NCBI GenBank assembly: GCA_003161635.1
Contig: PMOA01000139.1
Coordinates: 54,782 to 100,454 of the forward strand
Direction of reading: 5' to 3'
Length of the DNA: 45,673 bases
Origin: Limisphaerales bacterium
GTDB taxonomy: Bacteria > Verrucomicrobiota > Verrucomicrobiia > Limisphaerales > UBA11358
A program made the translations under genes and the position numbers. Positions 23,918-32,467 of this stretch are shown piece by piece. Below the pieces are notes generated by a model that saw only the letters and a list, made by a program, of their open reading frames with translations, made no database searches and was not told the DNA's origin. Every line of letters begins with the position of its first letter. Position 1 is the first letter of the stretch.

Positions 23918-24862
23918 ATGGAACCCCTTCGCCGCGCCGTGATTGATGTCGGCACCAACTCCATCAAATTGTTGGTGGCTGATGTGGCCGGGCGCGACGT
24001 GCAGCCGGTGCACGAGGAAAGCCGGCAGACGCGCCTTGGCAGGGGTTTTTACGAAACACAACAACTCCAACCCGATGCCATCGCACGCACCGCCGAGGCC
24101 GTGGCGGAATTCGCCAAAACCGCGCGCGAGCACAAAGCCGCCTCCATCCGCGTCATTGCCACCAGCGCCGCGCGCGACGCAGTGAACGCCGACGAATTGA
24201 CTTCCACCATCCAGCGCGCATCCGGCCTCAAGGTCGAAATCATCTCGGGCGACCGGGAAGCCGGGTGGGCGTTTCAAGGCGTGACCACCGACATGGCATT
24301 CGCCAATGCACCGCTGCTGTTGCTGGATGTCGGCGGCGGCAGCACGCAATTCATTCTTGGTCAGGGCGAACGCACGCATTTCGCGCACAGTTTCCCGCTC
24401 GGTGCGGTGCGATTGCTTGAAAAATTTCCGCACAGCGACCCGCCGACGCGCGGTGAATTCACTACCTGCCGCGACTGGCTGAAAAATTTCCTGCAAACCG
24501 AAGTCCGCCCCAAACTCGAACCCGCGCTGCGCCGCGAAACTGATTCCCAGTCCGCCGGGATTCAGCTCGTCGGCACCGGCGGCACGACGAGCATTCTCGC
24601 GCGCATGGAAGCGAAACTCGACCGCTATGACCGCGAACGCATGGAGGCCACGCGCCTCAGCCTGGAGCAGGTGAAAGCGCACCGAAAACGGCTCTGGAGT
24701 CTGCCGCTCACTGACCGCAAGGAAATCACCGGCCTGCCCAAGTTGCGCGCCGACGTGATCCTCACCGGCGTCATGATTTACGAGGTGGTAATGGAAGAGT
24801 TCGGCTTCAAACTGCTCCGCGTCAGCACCCGCGGCCTGCGCTTCGCGGCGGTAATGGACTGA
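23918..24862 (+). CDS. ppx: Ppx/GppA-family phosphatase
   Basis: 314 residues, the short two-domain form. ASKHA-fold motifs are AVIDVGTNSIKLLVAD (7-22), ATSAARDA near 86, ISGDREAGWAFQGV near 108, LLLDVGGGSTQFILG near 134 and VGTGGTTSIL near 222. It hydrolyses exopolyphosphate and/or pppGpp and shapes phosphate storage and the stringent response. The C-terminal HD domain of long GppA proteins is absent. It sits beside sixA, a common neighbourhood. Confidence 0.92.
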   Translation: MEPLRRAVIDVGTNSIKLLVADVAGRDVQPVHEESRQTRLGRGFYETQQLQPDAIARTAEAVAEFAKTAREHKAASIRVIATSAARDAVNADELTSTIQRASGLKVEIISGDREAGWAFQGVTTDMAFANAPLLLLDVGGGSTQFILGQGERTHFAHSFPLGAVRLLEKFPHSDPPTRGEFTTCRDWLKNFLQTEVRPKLEPALRRETDSQSAGIQLVGTGGTTSILARMEAKLDRYDRERMEATRLSLEQVKAHRKRLWSLPLTDRKEITGLPKLRADVILTGVMIYEVVMEEFGFKLLRVSTRGLRFAAVMD

Positions 24863-24870
24863 AAACCAAG

Positions 24871-24964
24871 GCAGAATGAAGAAGTAAGAATGCAGAAAAT
24901 ACCCGTTCAAAGTTGAAGCGCGGGAAACAGGTTTCTTCATTCTTCATTTTTCATTCTTCATTCC
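24871..24964. repeat. GAATGAAGAA-type inverted repeat, copy 2
   Basis: Purine-rich left arm starting GCAGAATGAAGAA and pyrimidine-rich right arm with TTTCTTCATTCTTCATT repeated, forming a long imperfect inverted repeat around a GC-rich centre. Same family as 5171-5263. Located between ppx and the epimerase gene. Confidence 0.65.
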
Positions 24965-24977
24965 GTATCGTCCCTCC

Positions 24978-25898
24978 ATGCGCGTTTTGATTGTCGGCTG
25001 CGGCTACGTCGGTTTGCCCCTCGGAGTGGAACTCGTCCGCTTAGGCCACGAGGTTTCCGGCCTGCGCCGGAATGCGTCGGCGGAAAACGAATTGAAGGCC
25101 GCTGGCATCCAGCCGCTCTTCGGCGACGTGACCAAGCCGGAAACGCTGGCGAAGCTGCCGCAAAATTTCGATTGGGTCGTGAATTGCGTTGCCGCCGGTG
25201 GCGGCGCGGAAGATTATCGGCAGGTTTATCTCCAAGGCACGCGCAACATGATTGAATGGCTCGCGCCGAACCCACCGAAAAAATTTGTTTATACGAGTAG
25301 CACCAGCGTTTACGGCCAAACCGACGGTTCGCAGGTCAAGGAATCCAGCCCGACCGAACCACTGGTGGAAACAGCAAAAATTCTGCTCGAAACGGAAAAG
25401 CTGCTGCTGGCGGCGGTGGCCGAACGCAAGTTTCCCGCTGTGATTTTGCGCGTGGCCGGCATTTACGGGCCGGACCGCGGCCATTGGTTCAAGCAATTTT
25501 TAAAGAACGAGGCGCGGATGGAAGACGACGGCTCGCGGTTCCTGAACATGATTCACCGCGACGATTTGATTGGTTGCGTCATCGCGGCGCTGAAGAACGG
25601 ACGCTCCGGTGAAATTTACAACGCGGCGGATGATGAACCGGTGAGCCAGTTGCACTTTTTCCAGTGGCTGGCCCAGGCGCTGGACAAACCGCTCCCGCCG
25701 TCCGAGCCGGCCGCCGTCGCGCTGGCGCGCTCTGGCGCGCCGCGGGAAAATCCCGACGCCTCCCGCAAACGCGGTGTGACAAACAAGCGTGTCTTGAATC
25801 GCAAACTCAAGATGGAACTCGGCCATCAGTTCAAGTATCCGAACTTCCGCAAAGGCTACAGCGCGGAACTTTTGCGGCTCGACCACGCCGCAAGTTGA
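24978..25898 (+). CDS. NAD(P)-dependent epimerase/dehydratase (atypical extended SDR, YeeZ-like)
   Basis: 306 residues. Rossmann start MRVLIVGCGYVGLPLGVEL, acid patch LFGDVTKPETL, a FVYTSSTSVYGQTDG active-site block (Ser/Tyr) and RVAGIYGPDRGHW with IYNAADDEPVS. It lacks the canonical YxxxK lysine spacing, as atypical extended SDRs of the YeeZ type do. The substrate is probably a nucleotide sugar or small metabolite. The C-terminal stretch near residues 247-262 (AVALARSGAPRENPDA) sits on GC-rich short repeats and may be repeat-derived. mutS follows by 61 nt. Confidence 0.85.
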   Translation: MRVLIVGCGYVGLPLGVELVRLGHEVSGLRRNASAENELKAAGIQPLFGDVTKPETLAKLPQNFDWVVNCVAAGGGAEDYRQVYLQGTRNMIEWLAPNPPKKFVYTSSTSVYGQTDGSQVKESSPTEPLVETAKILLETEKLLLAAVAERKFPAVILRVAGIYGPDRGHWFKQFLKNEARMEDDGSRFLNMIHRDDLIGCVIAALKNGRSGEIYNAADDEPVSQLHFFQWLAQALDKPLPPSEPAAVALARSGAPRENPDASRKRGVTNKRVLNRKLKMELGHQFKYPNFRKGYSAELLRLDHAAS

Positions 25899-25959
25899 GT
25901 TGGGCTTGTGAGTAATTTCTTTTCGACCTTGTGAAATTTTCCGCCTAACGTTCCTGACG

Positions 25960-28698
25960 ATGGCCGCCGAAGCCCAACTGACTCCCATGATGACGCAGTA
26001 TCGCCGCATCAAGAGCGAACTGCCCAAGGACGCGCTGCTGCTGTTCCGCCTCGGCGATTTTTATGAAATGTTTTTCGAGGATGCTCAGACCGGCGCGCAA
26101 CTCCTCAACCTCGCGCTCACCGCCCGCAACGGCGTGCCGATGTGCGGCCTGCCGCATCATGCGGCCCATGCCTACATCGGCAAACTGCTCAAAGCCGGAC
26201 GGAAAGTTGCCATCTGCGACCAGCTCGAGGACGCCCAACCCGGCAAGCTCGTCAAACGCGAGGTCACCCAAATCCTGTCGCCCGGCACGCATTTCGACGA
26301 GCGGATACTCGTGGCCGAACGTAATAACTTCCTCGCCGCGATTTACCCGCTGGGAAAAACTTTCGGCCTCGCGCTGGTGGATTTGACCACGGGCGATTTC
26401 ATGACTACGGAATTGGAGGCCGGGTCAGCCCTCCTGACTGAATTGGAACGATTGCGCCCGGCGGAAATTATTTATCCGGGTGAGTCGGTGGCTGTGCGCG
26501 AACTGCTTGGCAGCCGCCGACGTGAATCGGCGCAAACTTCGCCAAGCGATGGTCAGCGCGCTTTCACAAGCGCGGCTACGGGGCAAGGCTGGATTCTCAA
26601 TGGCTACGACGACTGGACGTTCGCGCCGGAAACCGCGCTTTATACGGTGCGCGACCATTTCAAGGTCGCGTCGCTCGACGGGTTCGGGCTGAAGGACCGC
26701 ACCGCCGCCATCGGCGCGGCCGGCGCGGCGCTGCATTATCTCACGCAACACCTGCGCCGCGACGTGAAGCATCTCACGCGGCTGTCGTTTTATAGTCGGA
26801 ACGACTATCTCGCGCTGGATTACACAACACTGCGGCATCTCGAAATCCTCGAACCGCTCCACCATGATGCTCCGCGCAACGCTTCACTTTACGGCGCGGT
26901 CAACCGCACCGTCACGCCGATGGGCGCGCGGATGTTGCGCAACTGGCTTTCGCAACCGCTGGCTGCCGTTGAACCAATTCGCCGCCGTCAGGAAACGGTG
27001 CAGACGTTCATCGGGAACTCGGCGGGCCTCGACCGTTTTCGCGCGCAGCTCGCGAACGTACGTGATCTGGAGCGCACCCTGGGCCGGTTGAGTTCCGGCA
27101 GCGGCAACGCGCGCGACCTCGTCGCCTTGCGCATGGCCTTGGAACAAATACCGGCGGTAAAACAAATTCTTCGCAATGTAGGAGTTGAGATAACGAGACT
27201 CACTTCAACGGAAAATCAGAGCCTCCTTACGTCGTCTCCTACAAATGAATTGGAGGACGCGCAGCAGCACGTTCCTACCTTGATGGAAGACCTTGAATCC
27301 CAGCTCACCGAATCGCCCGACCTCGTGGAGTTGATTTCGCGCGCCATCGTGGATGACCCGCCGCTCGCCGTGAAAGAGGGTGGCATGATTCGCGACGGCT
27401 TCGATGCGTCGCTCGACGAACTCCGCGACGCGATGCGCGGCGGCAAGGATTGGATTGCGAAGTTACAGGCGGACGAAATCGAGCGCACCGGCATCACATC
27501 GCTGAAAGTCCGATTCAATTCCGTCTTCGGCTACTACATCGAAGTCACGAAGTCGAATCTCGACAAGGTCCCGCCGCATTACATCCGCAAGCAGACCGTC
27601 GCCAACGGCGAACGCTACATCACGCCCGAACTGAAGGAGATGGAAGGCAAAATCCTCGGCGCGGAGGAACGCAGCGTGAAACTGGAATATGAGCTTTTCC
27701 AACGCGTGCGCGAGGAAATGATGGGTCGCCTGCCGCAAATACAACAAACCGCTGCCGTCCTCGCCCAACTCGACGTGCTGGCGTCGTTCGCCGAGACGGC
27801 GCGTTTGCACAGCTACTGTCGCGCGGTCGTCGCCGACGAAGGGGTGCTGCAAATTCGCGACGGACGCCATCCGGTCCTGGAACAGAACCTCGCCGATGAG
27901 CGTTTTGTGCCGAATGATGCCTCCCTTTCCAGTAGCAGCGGACGTCAGTCCGCTCCAATTTCTCAAGCAGAAGATCAGAGCCGACTCACGTCGGCTGCTA
28001 CGGAGGGAGCTTTCCCCCAAATCGCGCTTATCACCGGGCCGAACATGGCAGGCAAAAGCACTTACATCCGGCAGGTGGCGCTCATCACGCTGCTGGCGCA
28101 CACCGGTTCGTTCGTCCCGGCAGTGGAGGCGCGGATTGATCTGGTGGACCGGATTTTCACGCGCATCGGCGCGAGCGACGATCTTACGCGCGGGCAGTCA
28201 ACCTTCATGGTCGAAATGACCGAGACCGCGAACATCCTGAACAACGCCACGCCGCGCAGCCTCATCGTGCTCGACGAAATCGGGCGCGGCACGAGCACAT
28301 TCGACGGCCTGAGCCTCGCGTGGAGCATCGTCGAGCACCTGCACAACCAGGTCGGCGCGAAGACGCTGTTTGCCACGCATTACCACGAACTGACCGAACT
28401 GGCGCAACGCCTGCCGCGATTGAAAAATTTCAATGTGGCCGTGCGCGAATGGCGCGACCAGATTGTGTTCCTGCGGAAAATTGTCGAAGGCGGCACGGAC
28501 AAAAGCTACGGCATCCACGTCGCGCGGCTGGCTGGCGTGCCGAAGGAAGTGTTGGAGCGGGCGAAGGTGATTCTCGGCAACCTCGAAGAATCCGAGCTGA
28601 CGCCGGAAGGAACCGTGCGCCAGTCTCCGCGCCGGCAGCAGGACCGCGACAAGCTCAAGCAACTCGCCCCGCCACCACAGATGGATTTATTTGGGTGA
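25960..28698 (+). CDS. mutS: DNA mismatch repair ATPase MutS with three repeat-encoded inserts
   Basis: 912 residues, against about 850-880 for typical MutS1. Domain I has the mismatch-reading LFRLGDFYEMFFEDA (Phe-X-Glu). The core and clamp follow, then the ATPase part with Walker A GPNMAGKST near 693, LIVLDEIGRGTSTFDG near 768 and ATHYHEL near 805. Three stretches do not fit the family: about residues 184-207, 406-429 and 658-681. Each is encoded by a palindromic element (26510, 27177, 27932) and is rich in Ser, Thr, Arg and Gln. They lie at the connector/core area, in the core/lever region and just before the ATPase. Removing about 70 residues restores normal length. Catalytic residues are intact, so the protein is probably active. 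Confidence 0.96.
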   Translation: MAAEAQLTPMMTQYRRIKSELPKDALLLFRLGDFYEMFFEDAQTGAQLLNLALTARNGVPMCGLPHHAAHAYIGKLLKAGRKVAICDQLEDAQPGKLVKREVTQILSPGTHFDERILVAERNNFLAAIYPLGKTFGLALVDLTTGDFMTTELEAGSALLTELERLRPAEIIYPGESVAVRELLGSRRRESAQTSPSDGQRAFTSAATGQGWILNGYDDWTFAPETALYTVRDHFKVASLDGFGLKDRTAAIGAAGAALHYLTQHLRRDVKHLTRLSFYSRNDYLALDYTTLRHLEILEPLHHDAPRNASLYGAVNRTVTPMGARMLRNWLSQPLAAVEPIRRRQETVQTFIGNSAGLDRFRAQLANVRDLERTLGRLSSGSGNARDLVALRMALEQIPAVKQILRNVGVEITRLTSTENQSLLTSSPTNELEDAQQHVPTLMEDLESQLTESPDLVELISRAIVDDPPLAVKEGGMIRDGFDASLDELRDAMRGGKDWIAKLQADEIERTGITSLKVRFNSVFGYYIEVTKSNLDKVPPHYIRKQTVANGERYITPELKEMEGKILGAEERSVKLEYELFQRVREEMMGRLPQIQQTAAVLAQLDVLASFAETARLHSYCRAVVADEGVLQIRDGRHPVLEQNLADERFVPNDASLSSSSGRQSAPISQAEDQSRLTSAATEGAFPQIALITGPNMAGKSTYIRQVALITLLAHTGSFVPAVEARIDLVDRIFTRIGASDDLTRGQSTFMVEMTETANILNNATPRSLIVLDEIGRGTSTFDGLSLAWSIVEHLHNQVGAKTLFATHYHELTELAQRLPRLKNFNVAVREWRDQIVFLRKIVEGGTDKSYGIHVARLAGVPKEVLERAKVILGNLEESELTPEGTVRQSPRRQQDRDKLKQLAPPPQMDLFG
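26510..26580. repeat. Palindromic element inside mutS, copy a
   Basis: Ends GCAGCCGC and GCGGCTAC (one mismatch as an inverted repeat), with hairpins CGCCGA-N6-TCGGCG and CGCGCTT-TCAC-AAGCGCG. It is in frame and adds about 24 residues containing SAQTSPSDGQRAFTSAA. The right end resembles the right ends of copies b and c (CAG, stem, TCAC, stem, GGCTACGG). Confidence 0.75.
27177..27243. repeat. Palindromic element inside mutS, copy b
   Basis: Ends TGTAGGAG (27177-27184) and CTCCTACA (27236-27243), perfect 8-bp inverted repeat. The right half (AAAATCAGAGCC, then TTACGTCG) lines up with the right half of copy c. The internal stems are weak, so this is an older or degenerate copy. It encodes a Ser/Thr-rich stretch including RLTSTENQSLLTSS. 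Confidence 0.72.
27932..28001. repeat. Palindromic element inside mutS, copy c
   Basis: 70 nt. Ends GTAGCAGC (27932-27939) and GCTGCTAC (27994-28001) enclose hairpins AGCGGAC-GTCA-GTCCGCT and AGCCGAC-TCAC-GTCGGCT. The right half matches, in reverse orientation, the left half of the intergenic copy at 23234. It encodes SSGRQSAPISQAEDQSRLTS, about 25 codons before the Walker A motif begins. Confidence 0.88.
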
Positions 28699-28762
28699 CG
28701 CAATTTTCCGGCAACAAAAACCTGTGCCTTCCGGTCGCTTGTGCTAAAACATTCCGCGTTTT

Positions 28763-29659
28763 ATGGAAATGACCATCTTTTCCGGGCGGCTCCGCAAATT
28801 TGAAATCCCCGGTCGTGTCACGTTCGCCCACGGCAACGGCGGCCTGCCCAAAATCAACATCACAACAGGCCGCAGCACCGCTGAAATTTATCTGCGCGGC
28901 GCGCACATCACCGGTTTCCAGAAAAATGGCGAACCGCCGCTGCTGTTCATGAGCCGCCTCAGCCAGTTTGCCGCCGGCAAACCGATTCGCGGCGGCGTGC
29001 CGGTTTGTTTTCCGTGGTTCGGCCAGCGCGAAGGCGACGTGATACACGGATTTGCGCGGATCACGGAATGGGACTTGATTGAAACCGCCGCCACGCCCGA
29101 CGGCGGTGTGACGGTCCGCTTCCGGCTGCCGTCAACGGCCGCCAATGCCGCCTGGCCGGCGTATCGCGCGGAATTTGTTGTCGCCGTCACCGACCGGCTG
29201 GCGATGGAACTGATTGCCACCAATGAATCGGCGGACCGTAATTTTGACTTCGAGAATTGCCTGCACACCTATTTCGCCGTCGGCGACATCGCACAGGTTT
29301 CCATCACCGGCCTGAAAGGCGCGCCCTTTCTCGACAAGACCGATGGCGGCGCGCGCAAAGTGGAACACGACGACGCGCTGCGCATCACCGCCGAGACCAA
29401 CCGCGTTTATCCGGACACCCCGGGCACGGTGGAAATCCGCGACGCGGAATTCCGCCGGACAATCCGTGTGGACAAAAGCGGCTCGGCGGCCACCGTGGTC
29501 TGGAATCCGTGGACGACGCAGCTCATGCCCGACTTCGACCCGGTGGAACACCGGCAAATGGTCTGTGTCGAATCCGGCAACGTGGGACAGAACAAACTTT
29601 CACTCGCGCCCGGCAAAACAGCAGGATTGAAGGTGGTTCTGAGCAGCCGGCCACTTTGA
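28763..29659 (+). CDS. D-hexose-6-phosphate mutarotase-like aldose 1-epimerase (YeaD family)
   Basis: 298 residues, a beta-sandwich aldose-epimerase fold. YeaD-type blocks are SRLSQFAAGKPIRGGVPVCF followed by PWFG, VIHGFAR, the catalytic-type His in NCLHTYF, and VVWNPWT near the end with a late CVESGNV. It would equilibrate the alpha and beta anomers of glucose-6-phosphate or a related sugar phosphate in the cytoplasm. It lies 64 nt downstream of mutS and 4 nt upstream of the helicase gene, suggesting cotranscription with the latter. Confidence 0.9.
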   Translation: MEMTIFSGRLRKFEIPGRVTFAHGNGGLPKINITTGRSTAEIYLRGAHITGFQKNGEPPLLFMSRLSQFAAGKPIRGGVPVCFPWFGQREGDVIHGFARITEWDLIETAATPDGGVTVRFRLPSTAANAAWPAYRAEFVVAVTDRLAMELIATNESADRNFDFENCLHTYFAVGDIAQVSITGLKGAPFLDKTDGGARKVEHDDALRITAETNRVYPDTPGTVEIRDAEFRRTIRVDKSGSAATVVWNPWTTQLMPDFDPVEHRQMVCVESGNVGQNKLSLAPGKTAGLKVVLSSRPL

Positions 29660-29663
29660 CAAA

Positions 29664-31802
29664 ATGATTTCGGTCGTTGAACCCCAGCCCGCCGGAGCGG
29701 GCATTGACCTGGTAAAGCAGGTCGAGGCGATCTTTTCGCCGACGGGACTGCTGTCGCGCGCGAAGAATTTCGAGTATCGCCCCCAGCAGCAGCAGATGGC
29801 CGTAGCCGTGGCGCGCGCGCTCCAGAACCGCGAGCATCTCGCGGTCGAGGCCGGCACGGGCGTCGGCAAATCGCTGGCCTATCTGATTCCGGCGATTTTG
29901 TTCGCGGTGGCGCAGAAAAAGAAAGCGGTAGTTTCCACTCACACCATCAATTTGCAGGAGCAGCTCACGGAAAAGGATTTGCCGATGCTCGCGCAGATTT
30001 TGCCGGGGAAATTCAACTTCACGATGCTCAAAGGCCGCGCGAATTATCTCTGCACGCGCCGGTTGCAAAAGGCGATGCAGCAGTCCGGCAATTTGTTCAC
30101 GTCGTCCGAGGCCGAGGAACTCCAGCGCATTTACGAATGGTCGAAGAAAACCAAAGACGGCAGCCTGTCGGATTTTGACATCGAGCCGGACATGAAAGTG
30201 TGGGCGCAGGTCTGTTCCGAGCGCGGCCTGTGCTCGCCGAAAATATGCGGGCATCCGTCCGATTTCGCCAAAGACCACGGTGTTTGTTTTTTCCAGCGGG
30301 CGCGCAACCGCATTCTGTCATCGGACGTGCTGGTGTTGAATCACACGCTGTTTTTCACGCTGCTCGGCGGCGTGGACGAGGACATGGAGGGCGGCATTTT
30401 ATTCAAGAACGACTTCGTGATTTTCGACGAGGCGCACCAGATGGAACATGTGGCGTCGCGGCACATCGGCCTGAGCGTGTCGAGCGGGCAGATGCGTTAT
30501 GCGCTGAACCGGCTCTGGAATCCGCGCACGGAAAAGGGGCTGCTGGCGACGTTGCGCAAGGGCGCCGCGGTGAAACTGGTGGCTGACATTTTGAGCGAAG
30601 CCGACAAGTTTTTTGAGAATGTCGAGACCGCCTGCGAAGAAATTCAGAGCCACGCCAGGCGCGACAGTTTTGGCGGCGGTGAAGGTGGCGGACGCCGCCG
30701 CGCGTGGACGGAGCTCCGCATCCGCCGCGCGGAACTGGTGAAGGACAACGTCACGCTGCCAATTCAGCGTTTGCGTGAAGCCATGGGCGACTTGATTAAA
30801 TTGAGCGCGGACAAGGACATCGGGCAGGAGCTGGTCGAGTGCAACCGCCGGCTGGCCGAGCTTCGCGACGAAGTGAAGGCGTTCCTCGAGCAGAGCGCAG
30901 CCGACCACGTCTATTGGGTCGAACGCAGCGGCAAGGCGCACAAAAATCTTGCGTTGAACGCCGCGCCGATTGACGTGGCGGAATTTTTGCGCCGGCGTTT
31001 GTTCGAGAGCGACACCAGCATCATCATGACGAGTGCGACACTGGCGACAAGCGTGCTGCCGGCGTCCCGCCGGCAGAGCCAATCCGAGACAAACAGAACT
31101 GCCGGCAAGATGCCGGCAGCACGTTCGGGCGGATTGAATTACTTCGTCCGCCGCGTCGGCGCGGAATCCGCCGCCCAATTGCAGGCCGGCACGCCGTTCG
31201 ATTACGAGCGGCAGATGAAAATTTTTGTCGCCCAAAAAATGCCCGACCCGCGCGAGGCCGGTTATGCCGCTGCGCTCGAACATTGGATTGCCCATTTCGT
31301 GAAGCAGACCCACGGCAAGGCGTTTGTATTGTTCACGAATTACAAGCTCATGCAGGAACTCGGCGAGCGGATGGAGCCGTTTTTCAACAAGCTTGGGGTC
31401 GCGTGTTTTGTGCAAGGCAAGGGCACGCCGCGCTCGACGATGCTGGAAAAATTCAAGGACGATGTGGACTCGGTGCTGTTCGGCACGGACAGTTTCTGGC
31501 AGGGCGTGGACGTGCCGGGCGAGGCCTTGAGCAACGTCATCATCACGCGGCTGCCGTTCGCCGTGCCGGACCATCCGCTCATCGAGGCGCGCATCGAGGC
31601 GATTGAAGCACGCGGCGGGAATTCCTTCAGCGAATTTTCATTACCGGAGGCGATTTTAAAATTCCGCCAGGGCGTGGGCCGGTTGATCCGCACCAAAACC
31701 GACACGGGCATCATCGTGGTGCTGGACAATCGCGTGCTCACGAAGCAATACGGTCAGGCCTTTCTCGACGCGCTGCCGAAATGTCCGGTAGAAATTGTTT
31801 GA
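29664..31802 (+). CDS. dinG: DinG/XPD-type Fe-S DNA helicase with a repeat-encoded insert
   Basis: 712 residues. Walker A EAGTGVGKS at 62-70, motif Ia STHTINLQEQ, cluster cysteines among C130, C184, C190, C195 and C208, and DEAH at 255-258. A motif TSATLATS near 454 is followed at once by the insert, and the late motifs are GTDSFWQGVDVPGEAL and QGVGRLIRTKTD. It unwinds DNA 5'-3' in repair. Residues about 464-487 are encoded by a palindromic element (31053-31122), where relatives have a short loop leading to LNYFVRRVG. The final 14 residues are repeated downstream in two other copies of the gene's 3' end. dinG is the closest familiar name; the YoaA branch is also possible. Confidence 0.9.
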   Translation: MISVVEPQPAGAGIDLVKQVEAIFSPTGLLSRAKNFEYRPQQQQMAVAVARALQNREHLAVEAGTGVGKSLAYLIPAILFAVAQKKKAVVSTHTINLQEQLTEKDLPMLAQILPGKFNFTMLKGRANYLCTRRLQKAMQQSGNLFTSSEAEELQRIYEWSKKTKDGSLSDFDIEPDMKVWAQVCSERGLCSPKICGHPSDFAKDHGVCFFQRARNRILSSDVLVLNHTLFFTLLGGVDEDMEGGILFKNDFVIFDEAHQMEHVASRHIGLSVSSGQMRYALNRLWNPRTEKGLLATLRKGAAVKLVADILSEADKFFENVETACEEIQSHARRDSFGGGEGGGRRRAWTELRIRRAELVKDNVTLPIQRLREAMGDLIKLSADKDIGQELVECNRRLAELRDEVKAFLEQSAADHVYWVERSGKAHKNLALNAAPIDVAEFLRRRLFESDTSIIMTSATLATSVLPASRRQSQSETNRTAGKMPAARSGGLNYFVRRVGAESAAQLQAGTPFDYERQMKIFVAQKMPDPREAGYAAALEHWIAHFVKQTHGKAFVLFTNYKLMQELGERMEPFFNKLGVACFVQGKGTPRSTMLEKFKDDVDSVLFGTDSFWQGVDVPGEALSNVIITRLPFAVPDHPLIEARIEAIEARGGNSFSEFSLPEAILKFRQGVGRLIRTKTDTGIIVVLDNRVLTKQYGQAFLDALPKCPVEIV
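31053..31122. repeat. Palindromic element inside the DinG-type helicase gene
   Basis: 70 nt with perfect 11-bp ends GTGCTGCCGGC and GCCGGCAGCAC. It encloses hairpins CTGCCGGC-GTCCC-GCCGGCAG and CTGCCGGCA-AGA-TGCCGGCAG. It is in frame and encodes LPASRRQSQSETNRTAGKMP followed by AA. Same architecture as the other elements, different sequence family. Confidence 0.88.
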
Positions 31803-31804
31803 AA
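31761..31804. repeat. dinG 3'-end direct repeat, copy 1 (in the intact gene)
   Basis: 44 nt covering the last 13 codons and stop of the helicase gene (FLDALPKCPVEIV). Copy 2 at 32707-32750 differs at two positions, both synonymous third codon positions. Candidate attachment or recombination site. Confidence 0.8.
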
Positions 31805-31866
31805 GAAAATTGTCGCGCGAAGAAAGCGAAGTTTTTATCCACAAATTTCGCGGCGTTCATGGAATT

Positions 31867-32012
31867 CTCATTAACACCGTGGCTTCAGCCCGGTGACTGG
31901 CGGCGGCGAAAAGTTTTAACCGTTTCAACGGTTTGCTGCGTGCATGAAACCGTTAAAACGGTTTTGTCCTTCACTGCTCAAGTTCACCCGGCTAAAGCCG
32001 GGTGTTAATGAG
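31867..32012. repeat. 146-nt palindromic element after the helicase gene
   Basis: Perfect 12-bp ends CTCATTAACACC (31867-31878) and GGTGTTAATGAG (32001-32012). Inside are matching sub-ends (GGCTTCAGCCCGGTGA on the left, TTCACCCGGCTAAAGCCGGG on the right) and two central AACCGTT...AACGGTT palindromes. The rest of 31805-32203 shows no gene. Confidence 0.75.
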
Positions 32013-32203
32013 AAGTAATTTAATCACGGCCATAACCGATGAGTTTGCGCGTGGACAAATCCGGTGGACCGGAGACACTGCCGCAAAGGTCTTTGGCTCG
32101 ATCATGAAGTGAAAAGCGTGGTTTGCGGCTTTGATGCTTGTTGTGCTTTCGGTTCATTTTCAATGGAAGTTTTTTCATGCAACAAAATTGTTCCTTTGAA
32201 CTC

Positions 32204-32467
32204 CTACCCGCGCGCCACCAGTGGAAATTTTTCCGGGTGTTCGATGCGCTCCAAATCCAAATCCACGTCGAGATCCGGCCAATGAAGATGATTGCCGTGG
32301 GAAAATTCCACGTTGAACAACTGGTTGACCGGCGCGCTGCGAAACCACGGGAAATCGTCGAAGCCGAGAAAATACTCCTTGCCCGCGACGAACAGCCAGA
32401 AGCCGTGCGGCGAGACGTTCAGCACTTCAGCTTTTGAAGTGTCGCTGCCAATGATCGCGGATTTCAT
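32204..32467 (-). CDS. DUF2442 domain protein
   Basis: 87 residues from ATG 32467 (an upstream in-frame start at 32482 is possible). It matches the small DUF2442 family by its pattern VLNVSPHGFWLFVAGKEYFL, DDFPWFRSAPVNQLFNVE, then HWPDLDVDLDLERIEHPE. DUF2442 genes are usually paired with DUF4160 genes, as here, in a layout like a toxin-antitoxin pair; no activity is firmly assigned in my knowledge. The start overlaps the end of the DUF4160 gene by 41 nt. Confidence 0.87.
   Translation of the reverse strand: MKSAIIGSDTSKAEVLNVSPHGFWLFVAGKEYFLGFDDFPWFRSAPVNQLFNVEFSHGNHLHWPDLDVDLDLERIEHPEKFPLVARG

Noticed and set aside
30399-31574. 391-codon minus-strand frame opposite the DinG-type helicase gene
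   Set aside because: Antisense shadow; the plus strand has full helicase motifs.
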